Positions 17,771-26,245 of a stretch of 64,000 nucleotides of DNA are shown in pieces. Below the pieces are notes generated by a model. The model was given only the letters and a program-made list of their open reading frames with translations, was not told where the DNA came from and made no database searches. Each line of letters starts with the position of its first letter. The stretch's first letter is position 1. The stretch spans positions 372,001 through 436,000 of the forward strand of contig NZ_PVNH01000003.1 in assembly GCF_003001955.1 (NCBI RefSeq), given 5' to 3'. A program made the translations under genes and the position numbers. The stretch comes from Prauserella shujinwangii. Its GTDB lineage: Bacteria; Actinomycetota; Actinomycetes; Mycobacteriales; Pseudonocardiaceae.

Positions 17771-19129
17771 TCAGGTCCGGGTCTCCCGCAACCGGCTGGC
17801 GCGGGGCGGAGCCGCGGGCAGCAGGCGGGTCGCATACCAGTCCGCGGCCAGCCTGGCCACCCGGCCCAGCGCGCCGGCCTCCTCGAACAGGTGCGTCGCG
17901 CCGGGCACCACCGCGAGCCGGTTCTCGCAGCGCAGCGCCGCCCGCGCCCGCCGGTTGAGGTCGAGGACGGCCGGGTCGAGACCGCCCGCGATCAGCAGCG
18001 TGGGCGCCTCGACCGAGGGCAGCCGGGCCGCGGCGAGATCCGGACGCCCGCCACGGCTGACGATCGCCGACACACCGGCTCCCGGTTCCGCGGCGGCCCA
18101 CAGCGCCGCCGCCGCGCCGGTGCTCGCGCCGAAGTAGCCGACCGGAAGACCCGCGCACACCGGCTGGTCCCGCAGCCACGCCGTCGCGGACCGCAGACGC
18201 TCCGCGAGCAGCGCGACGTCGAACACCGCCCGCCGGTCGTGCTCCTCCCGGTGGCCGAGCAGGTCGAACAGCAGCGTGCCGAACCCGGCCTCGTTGAGGG
18301 CCCGCCCGACGAACCGGTTGCGCGGGCTGTGCCTGCCGCTGCCGCTGCCGTGGGCGAAGACCACCACACCCGCCGCCCGCTCGGGAACGGTCAGCTGTCC
18401 GGAGAGCGGCACCATGCCCACGAGGAACTCCACGGCCACGTCGCGCAGCGGCGGAACGCCGGACTCGGCGTCGGCCGCGCCGCCGCCTCGCGGCGCCCGT
18501 CCGGCGCGGGCGAGCAGGTCCAGCACCTCCGCGTCGCCGACCTGGGTGAACCGGTCGTACCACTGGCCGACCGCGCGGAACCACTGCGGGATCTCCAGGC
18601 ACACCACGCGGTCGGCCTCCCGCCGCAGGTCCCGCACCGCCACGGGCGAGCCGACCGGGACGGCGAGGACGACCCGCCGCGCGCCGTGCGCGCGGACGAC
18701 CCGGCACGCCGCCCGCGCCGTCGACCCGGTCGCGACCCCGTCGTCCACCACCACGACCGTGCGCCCGGTCAGCGGTACGCGGGGACGCGCGGCCCGCAGC
18801 CCGCGTACCTGGCGGTCCAGGCTCGCCGACTCCCGCCGCCGTGCCTCGGCGAACTCCCGCTCACCCACCCCGCACAGGCGGACGACCTCGTCGTCGCGGA
18901 CGAAGACGCCGCCCTCGCCGACCGCGCCCATCGCCAGCTCCGGCTGGAACGGCACGCCCAGCTTGCGGACGCCGACCACGTCCAGCGGCGCGCGCAGCGC
19001 CGTGGCCACCTCGTACGCCACCGGAACACCGCCCCTCGGCAGGCCGAGCACCACGGTGTCCGTGCCGCGCAGGTGCTCCAGTGACGCGGCCAGCGCCCTC
19101 CCGGCCTCCGTGCGATCGCGGAACGCCAT
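17771..19129 (-). CDS. Phosphoribosyltransferase / alpha-beta hydrolase fusion (Rv0571c-like)
   Basis: This 452-residue protein has two domains. Residues 1-210 form a type I phosphoribosyltransferase with the PRPP loop VVVVDDGVATGSTA. Residues from about 235 form a dienelactone-hydrolase-like alpha/beta hydrolase with nucleophile elbow GASTG (GYFGASTGAAA) and a late His in GATHLFEE. The same fusion is known as Rv0571c, a member of the Mycobacterium tuberculosis DosR dormancy regulon; its reaction is not established. The ATG at 19129 follows GGAGGAGGT and was chosen over a longer frame with no such signal. A weaker DosR-like box lies at 19187-19200. Confidence 0.88.
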   Translation of the reverse strand: MAFRDRTEAGRALAASLEHLRGTDTVVLGLPRGGVPVAYEVATALRAPLDVVGVRKLGVPFQPELAMGAVGEGGVFVRDDEVVRLCGVGEREFAEARRRESASLDRQVRGLRAARPRVPLTGRTVVVVDDGVATGSTARAACRVVRAHGARRVVLAVPVGSPVAVRDLRREADRVVCLEIPQWFRAVGQWYDRFTQVGDAEVLDLLARAGRAPRGGGAADAESGVPPLRDVAVEFLVGMVPLSGQLTVPERAAGVVVFAHGSGSGRHSPRNRFVGRALNEAGFGTLLFDLLGHREEHDRRAVFDVALLAERLRSATAWLRDQPVCAGLPVGYFGASTGAAAALWAAAEPGAGVSAIVSRGGRPDLAAARLPSVEAPTLLIAGGLDPAVLDLNRRARAALRCENRLAVVPGATHLFEEAGALGRVARLAADWYATRLLPAAPPRASRLRETRT

Positions 19130-19186
19130 GAGCGACCTCCTCCACCCGGCGGTTCCCACGGTGACAGCGGCGCGCCCCCGGCCATA

Positions 19187-19200
19187 GAGGCGTTGGTCCC
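19187..19200 (-). promoter_or_regulatory. Weak DosR-like box upstream of the Rv0571c-like gene
   Basis: The minus-strand sequence GGGACCAACGCCTC matches 10 of 14 positions of GGGACTWWAGTCCC and shares GGGAC-N4-GCC with the stronger box at 17681. It lies 57 nt upstream of the start codon. By itself it is weak; its value comes from the pairing. Confidence 0.35.
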
Positions 19201-19281
19201 GCCGCCGGTCTTGTACGGGATTTGTGCGGAGCTGCCCGACGCTGGCCCCGGCACGACCCACCGACGTGAAGGGATCGACGC

Positions 19282-20169
19282 ATGAGAGTCCGTTCAGTGG
19301 TCACGGCCTGCCTGGCCGTGGTGCTGGGAATCGCGGCCGGTGTGGTCGCCGCGACCGGCACCGCGGCGGCCGCCGGGCCGCGCCCGGCGTTCCAGCTGCC
19401 GTTCCCGTGCGGGCAGACGTGGCACGGGAACTCCAGCAACAGCAGCGCCCACCGCTCGTACGAGATCGACTTCAACCGCGGGGACGACCTGGGCGACCCC
19501 GTGCTGGCCGCCGCGGCGGGGAAGGTCGTCATCTCCTCCCACCAGGGTTCGGTGAACGGCTACGGCAACCTGGTCAAGATCGATCACGGCGACGGCTGGT
19601 ACACCTACTACGCCCACCTGCGGGTGCGGTCGGTCACCGTGGGGCAGCGGGTGGCCGGGGGCCAGAAGATCGGCGAGGTCGGCAACACCAGCTCTCCCGG
19701 CAACAACATCAGCCCGCACCTGCACTACGAGGTGCGCACGGACGGTTCCTACCCGGGCAACATCCAGCCCGCCTACTTCGACGGCGAGCGGTTCCCGTAC
19801 CCGGACGCCAACATCACCTCGCGCAACGCCTGCGACGGGACCACCAACCCGTACGGCCCGACCGACGTGTGCGGCGACGGCTACGGCGTCATCGACTCGG
19901 CCTCGCTCGGCACCGCCGCGACCGTGTACCTCCTGTACGACGGGTCCACCGGTCGCAACTGCGTGGCCACGATCAAGAACTCCGGCGTCGGCACCGAGAG
20001 CGCGCTCTCGGCGTACCTGGAGGTGGAGGGGGCCAGCCGTGTGACCGACAGCGGCCAGTACGCCTACTACGCGGGTCCGGTCCGCGCCGAGGCGGCGAGC
20101 ACCTGCGTGCGGTGGGGCGGCTCGGCGGGCTCGGCGTCCTACGACAGCCCGCTGGAGCACTGTGGGTAG
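19282..20169 (+). CDS. Secreted M23 metallopeptidase with SapA-like C-terminal domain
   Basis: This 295-residue protein has a signal peptide (cleavage near ATGTAAAAG) and an M23 (LytM) endopeptidase domain. Zinc ligands are His57, Asp63 and His148 (HLHYE), and His112 (YAHL) is the expected catalytic residue, so it should cut peptidoglycan cross-bridges. From about residue 198 follows a roughly 98-residue domain with four cysteines (CGDGY ... HCG) resembling spore-associated protein A of streptomycetes. The same domain ends the next protein. The ATG at 19282 follows GAAGGGATCGACGC. The stop overlaps the GTG of the sialidase gene by 8 bp, so the two are co-translated. Confidence 0.9.
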   Translation: MRVRSVVTACLAVVLGIAAGVVAATGTAAAAGPRPAFQLPFPCGQTWHGNSSNSSAHRSYEIDFNRGDDLGDPVLAAAAGKVVISSHQGSVNGYGNLVKIDHGDGWYTYYAHLRVRSVTVGQRVAGGQKIGEVGNTSSPGNNISPHLHYEVRTDGSYPGNIQPAYFDGERFPYPDANITSRNACDGTTNPYGPTDVCGDGYGVIDSASLGTAATVYLLYDGSTGRNCVATIKNSGVGTESALSAYLEVEGASRVTDSGQYAYYAGPVRAEAASTCVRWGGSAGSASYDSPLEHCG

Positions 20170-21697
20170 CCGGGTGCGGGGCAGGCCGGGGCGGTACCGT
20201 GCGGCGGCGGTGGCGGTGCTCGCCGCGGCCGCGGCGGCCGCGGGTCCCCCGGGTGCCACCGCCGCGACCAGCGTTTCCGCCGAGCCGGCCACCACCGCGG
20301 CGGTGGCGAACACGGTCGTGTTCCGCGAACGGTCGGAGGGCTACGACTGCTTCCGCATCCCGGCCGTGCTGAAAGCCGCCAACGGTGACCTCCTCGCGTT
20401 CGCCGAGGGACGCAACGGCGGCGACCGGTTCTGCGCCGACGCCGGGGACATCGATCTCGTGCTGAAGCGCTCGACCGACGGCGGGCGGACCTGGAGCGCT
20501 CCCCGGGTCGTCATCGAGGGGCACGGCGACACCAAGGGCAACCCGACGCCCATCCTGGTTCCGGAGACCGGGCGGATCGTGCTGCTGTCCACCATGGAGT
20601 GCGTCCGCGACGCCGACTGCGGTCGCGTGCCCCGCGTCCAGCACAGCGACGACCACGGCCGGAGCTGGACGGCGCCGCGCGTGCTGACCGGGGAGCTCGG
20701 TTTCGACCGGGCGCCGGGCTGGCTCGCCACCGGCCCCGCCCACGGGATCGCGCTCCGGCGCGGCCCGCACGCGGGGCGGCTCGTCGCCGGGGTGAACTAC
20801 TCGATCGGCGGCAGGCACACCGGTGCGCTGATCTACAGCGACGACCAGGGCCGGACGTGGCACCGGGGCGCGACCGACACCAGCTCGACCTCCGCGATCC
20901 TGCCCCAGGAGCTCAACCTCGTGGAACTGGTGGACGGCCGGATCCTCGCCACGGCCCGCAACCAGGCCAACAACGACGACAAGTGCCTCGCCGGCGGGAC
21001 GCGCAACCGCCTGCGGGCCGTCAGCGCCGACGGCGGGGAGAGCTTCTCCCAGCGGTTCACCTACGAGACAGACCTGGTCACACCGACCGTGCAGGCGTCC
21101 GTGCAGCGGATGAGCGGCACCGACCAGGGTGACGAGTACAACCGGCTGCTGTTCGCGGGACCGTCCACGTGCGACCGGCGCAAGGAGCTGGTGGTGCGTT
21201 CGTCGTTCGACGAGGGCGGCAACTGGACTCCGAAGTCCCAGGGTGTCCTGGTGTGGGGCCAGGACGCCGCCTACAGTGACCTGGTCTCGCTGGGCGCCAC
21301 GTCGGTCGGCGTGCTGTACGAGGCGGGTCCCGCGGGCAACGCCAACGAGACGATCCGGTGGTCCCGCGTCACCGAGGCCGACCTCGGCGCCCCCGTGTGC
21401 GGCAGCGGGTACCGCGAGATCGACTCGGCGTCACTGGGCCCGGCGGGCACCGTCTTCCTGTCGTACAACCCGGCCAACGGCCGGAACTGCGTGGCCACCA
21501 TGAAGGCGAGCGATGTGGGCACGCCGACGCCGACGTCGGCGTTCCTCGAGGTCGACGGTGGCAGCAGGAGCACCGACTCGGGCGACTTCTCGTACTTCGC
21601 CGGGCCGGTGCGGGCCGAGGCGGCGGCCACGTGCGTCCGGTGGGGAGGTGCGATCGGCGAGCGGAGCTACACCAGCCCCTTCGAGCACTGTGGCTAG
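20162..21697 (+). CDS. Secreted exo-alpha-sialidase (GH33) with SapA-like C-terminal domain
   Basis: This 511-residue sialidase has a signal peptide, the FRIP motif (64-67) carrying the catalytic-triad arginine, and Asp-boxes such as STDGGRTW (104-111), SDDHGRSW (162-169), SDDQGRTW and SADGGESF of the six-bladed propeller. The product should release terminal sialic acids outside the cell. Residues from about 412 (CGSGYREIDS to EHCG) repeat the SapA-like domain of the preceding M23 protein. Start GTG at 20162 lies within the preceding gene's last codons. No sialic-acid transport or catabolism genes are near, so it may act on host or fungal glycoconjugates rather than feed a local pathway. Confidence 0.92.
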   Translation: MGSRVRGRPGRYRAAAVAVLAAAAAAAGPPGATAATSVSAEPATTAAVANTVVFRERSEGYDCFRIPAVLKAANGDLLAFAEGRNGGDRFCADAGDIDLVLKRSTDGGRTWSAPRVVIEGHGDTKGNPTPILVPETGRIVLLSTMECVRDADCGRVPRVQHSDDHGRSWTAPRVLTGELGFDRAPGWLATGPAHGIALRRGPHAGRLVAGVNYSIGGRHTGALIYSDDQGRTWHRGATDTSSTSAILPQELNLVELVDGRILATARNQANNDDKCLAGGTRNRLRAVSADGGESFSQRFTYETDLVTPTVQASVQRMSGTDQGDEYNRLLFAGPSTCDRRKELVVRSSFDEGGNWTPKSQGVLVWGQDAAYSDLVSLGATSVGVLYEAGPAGNANETIRWSRVTEADLGAPVCGSGYREIDSASLGPAGTVFLSYNPANGRNCVATMKASDVGTPTPTSAFLEVDGGSRSTDSGDFSYFAGPVRAEAAATCVRWGGAIGERSYTSPFEHCG

Positions 21698-21700
21698 CGC

Positions 21701-21734
21701 TGCGGCCGCGCCGGGTACGCCCGGCGCGGCCGCA
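21701..21734. terminator. Hairpin after the sialidase gene
   Basis: A perfect 15-bp GC-rich stem (arms 21701-21715 and 21720-21734) with a TACG tetraloop begins 3 nt after the sialidase stop. No T-run follows, as is usual in actinomycetes. Confidence 0.8.
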
Positions 21735-21798
21735 CGGCGATGAGTTCTCCGCGCCCGGCGAGTCTGTCCCACCGAGATCGACGACCCGGGAGGAACGC

Positions 21799-22443
21799 GT
21801 GGCCCAGCTGCTGAGAGTCCAGAACTTCAACGTCTCGAGCGACGGGATCGGTGCCGGTGCTGACCAGAGCCTCGAACGGCCGTTCGGCCACGTCGCGCCC
21901 GAACGGCTGTTCGCCTGGGCCGGGGCGACGGCGAGCTGGCCCAACCGCACCGATCCCGGGGGCACCCGGGGCCTCGACGACTACTTCACCCGGGACTTCG
22001 CGTGCAACATCGGTGCCGAGATCATGGGCCGCAACAAGTTCGGGCCCCAGCGCGGCCCGTGGCGGGACCACGGGTGGCGCGGCTGGTGGGGTGACGAGCC
22101 CCCGTTCCACACGCCGGTCTTCGTCCTGACCCACCACCAGCGCCCGTCGTTCACGCTGTCGGACACCACGTTCCACTTCGTGGACGGCGACCCGGCCACG
22201 GTCCTCGCGCAGGCGCGAGCGGCGGCGCGGGGCAAGGACGTCCGGCTCGGCGGCGGGGTCACCACCATCCGGCAGTTCCTCGACGCCGACCTCGTCGACA
22301 CCCTGCACGTGGCGGTGTCGCCGGTGGAGCTCGGGTCCGGGCTGCGCCTGTGGGACTCGCCCGAGGAGCTGCTCGACCGGTTCCACCTGGAGGTCGTGCC
22401 CAGCCCGAGCGGTGTGACGCACCACCTGTTCTGGCGCAGGTGA
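21799..22443 (+). CDS. Dihydrofolate reductase family protein (RibD C-terminal-like)
   Basis: This 214-residue cytoplasmic protein belongs to the DHFR/RibD-C NADPH-dependent reductase superfamily. It shows the family sequence GAEIMGRNKFG, a middle PVFVLTHHQRP strand, the nucleotide-binding RLGGGVTTIRQFLDADLVDTLHV, and a C-terminal strand. The substrate is not known; these actinobacterial paralogues are seldom true folate enzymes. The GTG at 21799 is preceded by GGGAGGAA; the open frame runs further upstream through the terminator and is not used. Confidence 0.88.
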   Translation: MAQLLRVQNFNVSSDGIGAGADQSLERPFGHVAPERLFAWAGATASWPNRTDPGGTRGLDDYFTRDFACNIGAEIMGRNKFGPQRGPWRDHGWRGWWGDEPPFHTPVFVLTHHQRPSFTLSDTTFHFVDGDPATVLAQARAAARGKDVRLGGGVTTIRQFLDADLVDTLHVAVSPVELGSGLRLWDSPEELLDRFHLEVVPSPSGVTHHLFWRR

Positions 22444-22472
22444 GCTCCGCCGCGGACCCGGCAGGCGCGGGG

Positions 22473-22507
22473 TCGCCCGGCACGGTCAGGACGGCCGTGC
22501 CGGGCGA
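22473..22507. terminator. Bidirectional hairpin between convergent genes
   Basis: Arms 22473-22485 and 22495-22507 form a perfect 13-bp stem with a 9-nt loop, flanked by outer complementary CTCCGC / GCGGAG. It lies between the DHFR-like gene and the convergent secreted-protein gene ending at 22523. Confidence 0.8.
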
Positions 22508-22522
22508 TCCGCGGAGGGTTTC

Positions 22523-23770
22523 CTAGCACCGGGGCACGACCGGCTCGTCGGAGCCGGTCAGCAGGTAGGTGTCGGAGACGTAGTGGCCGGGGCCGATCCG
22601 GTTCCAGATGTCGCTGGTGCCGAACCGCCCGGTGACCGTCTCGCCCCGGACGTAGCACTCGAGCGTGACCTTGGCGTGGTTGGCGGCGAAGCCCCGGACG
22701 GCGGCGCTCGTCGAACCGCTCGCGCGGACCGTCAGCGGGTCCCCCGCCGTCGTGACCTCGCCGGTCCTGCCCGTGCCCGTCCACAGGTAGGTCACGTTCA
22801 CCCAGCCGTTGTCGGACATGTTCAGGCCGTCCCAGAACGTCCCGTCCGCCAGGTCGATGCCCGCCGGGTTGGCGACCCTGCGGCCGAACTGGTCCCGCCC
22901 TCCGTTGTAGCCGTCCTGGTAGGCGGCCTGTGCCTCGGGCTTGCCCTGGGGCAGGTCCTTCCACATCTGCCGTTCCGCCGCGGGGTTCCAGTAGTCGTCC
23001 TTGGTGTTCCACGGGCCCACGTCCCACACCGGCGCGTACTCGCACCTGCTGTTGTCGGTGCGGCACACCCGGACGGTGTAGGCGCCGGAGTTCTTGGGAG
23101 CCAGCGACTTGCCGGAGGGCAGCGCGACGAAATGGTCCCGGCTCTTGATGACGTGGCCGTTCGCGGTGGTGCCGCCGACCAGGCCCTCGCGGGTCGCGAA
23201 GACGCGGTAGGTGCGCTCCCCGGCGAGTGCGGTGGCCTGCTCTCCCCCCACCCGGTCCGCGACGAGCTCGACCCGCCGCACGGAGGGCGTTGCCCCCGTG
23301 TCGTCGCTGAACAGCCCGACCCGCACCTGCACGGTGGTCACGGGACGGTCCAGCAGCGCGGGTTGCCCGGTCGCGGGCACCCACTCGGACCACCGGTCCG
23401 GCCCGAGCAGCCCGCGCACGTCGACGTGCACGGACGTGCCCTCCGGCACGGTGGCCGCCGTGCGGGCGCGCACGCGGTTCACCGGGTGCTCCAGCCGCCG
23501 CTCCGCCGACACCAGGTAGCCCTCGGCGCCGGGCCGGGCGGACGTCGTCGCCGCATCCGGGTCGGCAAGGGTGAGCGCCTTCCCGTACCGGACGTTCGAA
23601 TCGTCACCGTCCACAGCCGACAGTGGTGCGGTCCAGCTCACCGGTTCACCGCTGGCTTGCGGCTCCGCGGCCGGTGCCGCGGCCGCGCCGAGGGCGAGCG
23701 GGACGGACAGCGCCGCGGCGAGGCCGAGCGTCAGTCTCCGGCGCGGACCGGTCGTCGTTCTTCTGGCCAT
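22523..23770 (-). CDS. Secreted double-psi-barrel-like protein with C-terminal SH3-like domain
   Basis: This 415-residue exported protein has a signal peptide with an arginine-rich start (MARRTTTGPRRR), then a roughly 110-residue beta-rich region. A central part contains VGGTTANGHVI, VWDVGPWNTKDDYW and GIDLADGTFWD, resembling RlpA/3D-type double-psi beta barrels. A terminal SH3-like module (from about 335, AGDPLTVRASGS to VVPRC) follows. That module is repeated at the N-terminus of the divergent neighbour (23901-24563). The ATG at 23770 follows AAGGAG. The function is not established; a cell-wall-binding or wall-modifying role is likely from the domains. The promoter is shared with the divergent gene over a perfect inverted repeat. 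Confidence 0.75.
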   Translation of the reverse strand: MARRTTTGPRRRLTLGLAAALSVPLALGAAAAPAAEPQASGEPVSWTAPLSAVDGDDSNVRYGKALTLADPDAATTSARPGAEGYLVSAERRLEHPVNRVRARTAATVPEGTSVHVDVRGLLGPDRWSEWVPATGQPALLDRPVTTVQVRVGLFSDDTGATPSVRRVELVADRVGGEQATALAGERTYRVFATREGLVGGTTANGHVIKSRDHFVALPSGKSLAPKNSGAYTVRVCRTDNSRCEYAPVWDVGPWNTKDDYWNPAAERQMWKDLPQGKPEAQAAYQDGYNGGRDQFGRRVANPAGIDLADGTFWDGLNMSDNGWVNVTYLWTGTGRTGEVTTAGDPLTVRASGSTSAAVRGFAANHAKVTLECYVRGETVTGRFGTSDIWNRIGPGHYVSDTYLLTGSDEPVVPRC

Positions 23771-23824
23771 GGCCAGCTCCTTCGCAATCGGGGTCGGATC
23801 GCGCGGCGAGTCTCGGCGAGGCCG

Positions 23825-23877
23825 GTACACGATCCGTACAACGCCGCAGGCCGGGCCGGTTTGTACGGATCGTGTAC
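23825..23877. promoter_or_regulatory. Perfect 17-bp inverted repeat in a divergent promoter
   Basis: The arms GTACACGATCCGTACAA (23825-23841) and its exact complement (23861-23877) are separated by 19 bp. They sit between two divergent genes of secreted SH3-domain proteins, 54 nt from one start and 23 nt from the other. A dimeric regulator binding both arms, or two sites for one regulator, would control both genes. A transcript hairpin is the alternative. Confidence 0.75.
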
Positions 23878-23900
23878 GCCGGACCGGCAGGCTGCGGCGC

Positions 23901-24563
23901 ATGACGAGAGGAGCGAACCGGCGGCCCGCCGGACGAGCACTGGTGCTGATCGCGGTCGTGGCGAGCGCGCTGGCGGTCGCGGTGCCGCCCGCGGCCGCGG
24001 CGGTGTCCGGGACGGTGCGCACGGCGGGTGATCCGCTGACCGTGCGCCGGGCCGCGAGCACGAGCGCCGCCGCGATCGGCACCGTGGCCAACGGCACGAC
24101 GGTGTCCATCGACTGCCAGACCACGGGCACCCCCGTCTCCGGCACCTACGGCACGACGACGCTGTGGGACTACGTGCCGTCCCTCGGCGGCTACGTGTCC
24201 GACGCGTACATGTACACCGGCTCGGACGGGCAGGTGGCCCCCGACTGCGGGGTCGGGACCGGCAGCGCCCAGTGCTCGACGGGACAGTGCGCGGGCGAGG
24301 CGCGGTTCCGTTCGTCGGACGCGCACTTCGTGGTCTACGACCGCGTGCCGGACGGCAAGTCCGGCGTGGCCGCGTACTGGACGGCGGGTGGCGCCGGTCC
24401 GTTCTACGCGTGGAACTCCGGTGGCAGCGGGACGAGCGCCGAGCACGCCGTGCCCGGGCTCGAGCCGGGGGACTGGATCTTCTACAAGGTCTGCGTCGCC
24501 GACCGGGCCGCCGACCCGGACCTGCGGGCCTGCAGCGCCGGGCTCACCGACTACGTGGCGTGA
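23901..24563 (+). CDS. Secreted SH3-like domain protein
   Basis: This 220-residue exported protein has a signal peptide ending near PPAAAA. It is followed by an SH3-like domain (TAGDPLTVRRAASTSAAA to VAPDCG) homologous by eye to the C-terminal module of the divergent protein. A second, beta-rich part (about 115-220) with paired cysteines (CSTGQC, KVCVAD, RACSAG) has no recognised family. Bacterial SH3 modules often bind cell wall. The ATG at 23901 has GAGAGG downstream rather than a strong upstream ribosome-binding site; translation may start leaderless or near-leaderless (inference). The stop lies 11 nt before the PhoD gene, so the two are probably co-transcribed. Confidence 0.72.
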   Translation: MTRGANRRPAGRALVLIAVVASALAVAVPPAAAAVSGTVRTAGDPLTVRRAASTSAAAIGTVANGTTVSIDCQTTGTPVSGTYGTTTLWDYVPSLGGYVSDAYMYTGSDGQVAPDCGVGTGSAQCSTGQCAGEARFRSSDAHFVVYDRVPDGKSGVAAYWTAGGAGPFYAWNSGGSGTSAEHAVPGLEPGDWIFYKVCVADRAADPDLRACSAGLTDYVA

Positions 24564-24574
24564 AGGGAGCTGTC

Positions 24575-26110
24575 ATGGGCCAGGTGAACCGGAGGGTGGT
24601 ACTGCTCGGCGGCGCTGCCGCGGCGGCGGGCGCGCTGTCGCCGCCGTCGTGGGCGGGCACCCGGACGGCGAACGCGGCGCCCCCGATCCGCGACCCGTTC
24701 CAGCTCGGGGTGGCGTCGGGCGATCCGTTGCCGGACAGCGTCGTGCTGTGGACCCGGCTCGCGCAGGCACCGCTGAACCCGGACGGTTTCGGCGGCATGC
24801 CCGACGCGACCTACGACGTCGAGTGGGAGCTGGCCGACGACGAGACGTTCGGCTCGGTGGTGCGCAGGGGCACGGTCGCCACCTCGCGCGCCCAGGGGCA
24901 CAGCGTGCACGTCGAGCCGGCCGGCCTCGACCCGGCGCGGGAGTACTTCTACCGGTTCCGCACGCAGGGCCACGTGTCGCCGGTGGGGCGTACCCGCACG
25001 GCGCCCGCGGCCGGCGCCGCCGTGAACCGGCTGACGTACTGCTTCGCGTCCTGCCAGCACTGGGAGGAGGGGTGGTACCACGCGCACCGGGGCATCGCCG
25101 CCGACGATCCCGACCTCGTGCTCTTCCTCGGCGACTACATCTACGAGAAGCCTTCGGGGCGGGGACCCGAGCTGCGGGTGCGCGGGCTGGCGGTGCCGGA
25201 CGAGACCACCACGCTCGCGCTCTACCGCGCCCGGCACGCGCAGCACAAGACCGACGCCGACCTGCAGCGCGCGCACGCCGCCGCGCCGTGGCTGGTGGTG
25301 TTCGACGACCACGAGGTGGTGAACAACTGGAACGCCACCACCAGCCCCGCCACGACCGCGCGCAAGGCCGCCGCGTTCCAGGCGTTCTACGAGAACATGC
25401 CGGTGCGGTCCACGGTCAAGCCCAGCGGCGCGAGCATCCGGCTGTACCGCCGGTTCGGCTGGGGCGGCCTCGCGCGGTTCCACCTGCTCGACACACGGCA
25501 GTTCCGCAGCGCGCAGGTGGGTGACTGCGCCGGGATGCGCGACCCGGCCCGCACGATCACCGGGAGCGCGCAGGAGCGGTGGCTGCTCGACGCGTTCGGC
25601 TCGCACCCGGCGACCTGGGACTTCCTTGGCCAGCAGGTGTTCTTCGCGCAGCGGGACAACGACGGGTCGAGCGCCACCTGCGGCTACTCGGACGCGTGGA
25701 ACGGTTACGAGGCCTCCCGCGACCGCATCACGCGCGGCTGGGTCGAGCGGGGCGTGCCCAACCCGGTGGTGCTCACCGGCGACGTCCACCGGCACTGGGC
25801 CGCCGACCTGCGCCAGGACTACTTCGACCACAGCGATCCGATCGTGGGCAGCGAGCTGGTCACGACGTCGGTGACGAGCACCAGCGCGGGCGCCTCGCCG
25901 CCGAGCCCGGAGTGGTACGCCAACAACCCGCACATCAAGTACTGCCAGGGGGAACGCGGCTACGTGCGCGTGACCGCGACACCCGCGCAGCTGCGGGCGG
26001 ACTTCCGGGTCGTGTCCGACGCGCTGGAGCGGGATCCGGCGAAGGTGACGATCGGCACGGACGTCAGCTTCCTGCTCGATGCGGGCACGCGGGGGCTGCG
26101 GCGCGCCTGA
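24575..26110 (+). CDS. phoD: Tat-exported alkaline phosphatase D (PhoD-like)
   Basis: PhoD enzymes are secreted, Fe/Ca-dependent phosphodiesterases and phosphomonoesterases. The 511-residue protein opens with a Tat-type signal (NRRVVLLGG, residues 5-13). A beta-domain (FQLGVASGDPLPDSVVLWTRL) and the metallophosphoesterase core follow, with motifs FASCQ, LFLGDYIYE, FDDHEVVNNW and TGDVHRHWA. The ATG at 24575 follows AAGGGAG. No Pho box is evident because it is the second gene of its transcript. Confidence 0.94.
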   Translation: MGQVNRRVVLLGGAAAAAGALSPPSWAGTRTANAAPPIRDPFQLGVASGDPLPDSVVLWTRLAQAPLNPDGFGGMPDATYDVEWELADDETFGSVVRRGTVATSRAQGHSVHVEPAGLDPAREYFYRFRTQGHVSPVGRTRTAPAAGAAVNRLTYCFASCQHWEEGWYHAHRGIAADDPDLVLFLGDYIYEKPSGRGPELRVRGLAVPDETTTLALYRARHAQHKTDADLQRAHAAAPWLVVFDDHEVVNNWNATTSPATTARKAAAFQAFYENMPVRSTVKPSGASIRLYRRFGWGGLARFHLLDTRQFRSAQVGDCAGMRDPARTITGSAQERWLLDAFGSHPATWDFLGQQVFFAQRDNDGSSATCGYSDAWNGYEASRDRITRGWVERGVPNPVVLTGDVHRHWAADLRQDYFDHSDPIVGSELVTTSVTSTSAGASPPSPEWYANNPHIKYCQGERGYVRVTATPAQLRADFRVVSDALERDPAKVTIGTDVSFLLDAGTRGLRRA

Positions 26111-26245
26111 CCGTTCGTCACCCGTTCGGGCGGGTGCTGGTCCGTCCCGGTGGCATCCCGGTGACGCTCTTGCAAATGACGATCATGACCGAGTAGCACT
26201 GGAAGTGCCAGTACGTCCGGTCACCGAACGCCAGGAGGCAGCTCC

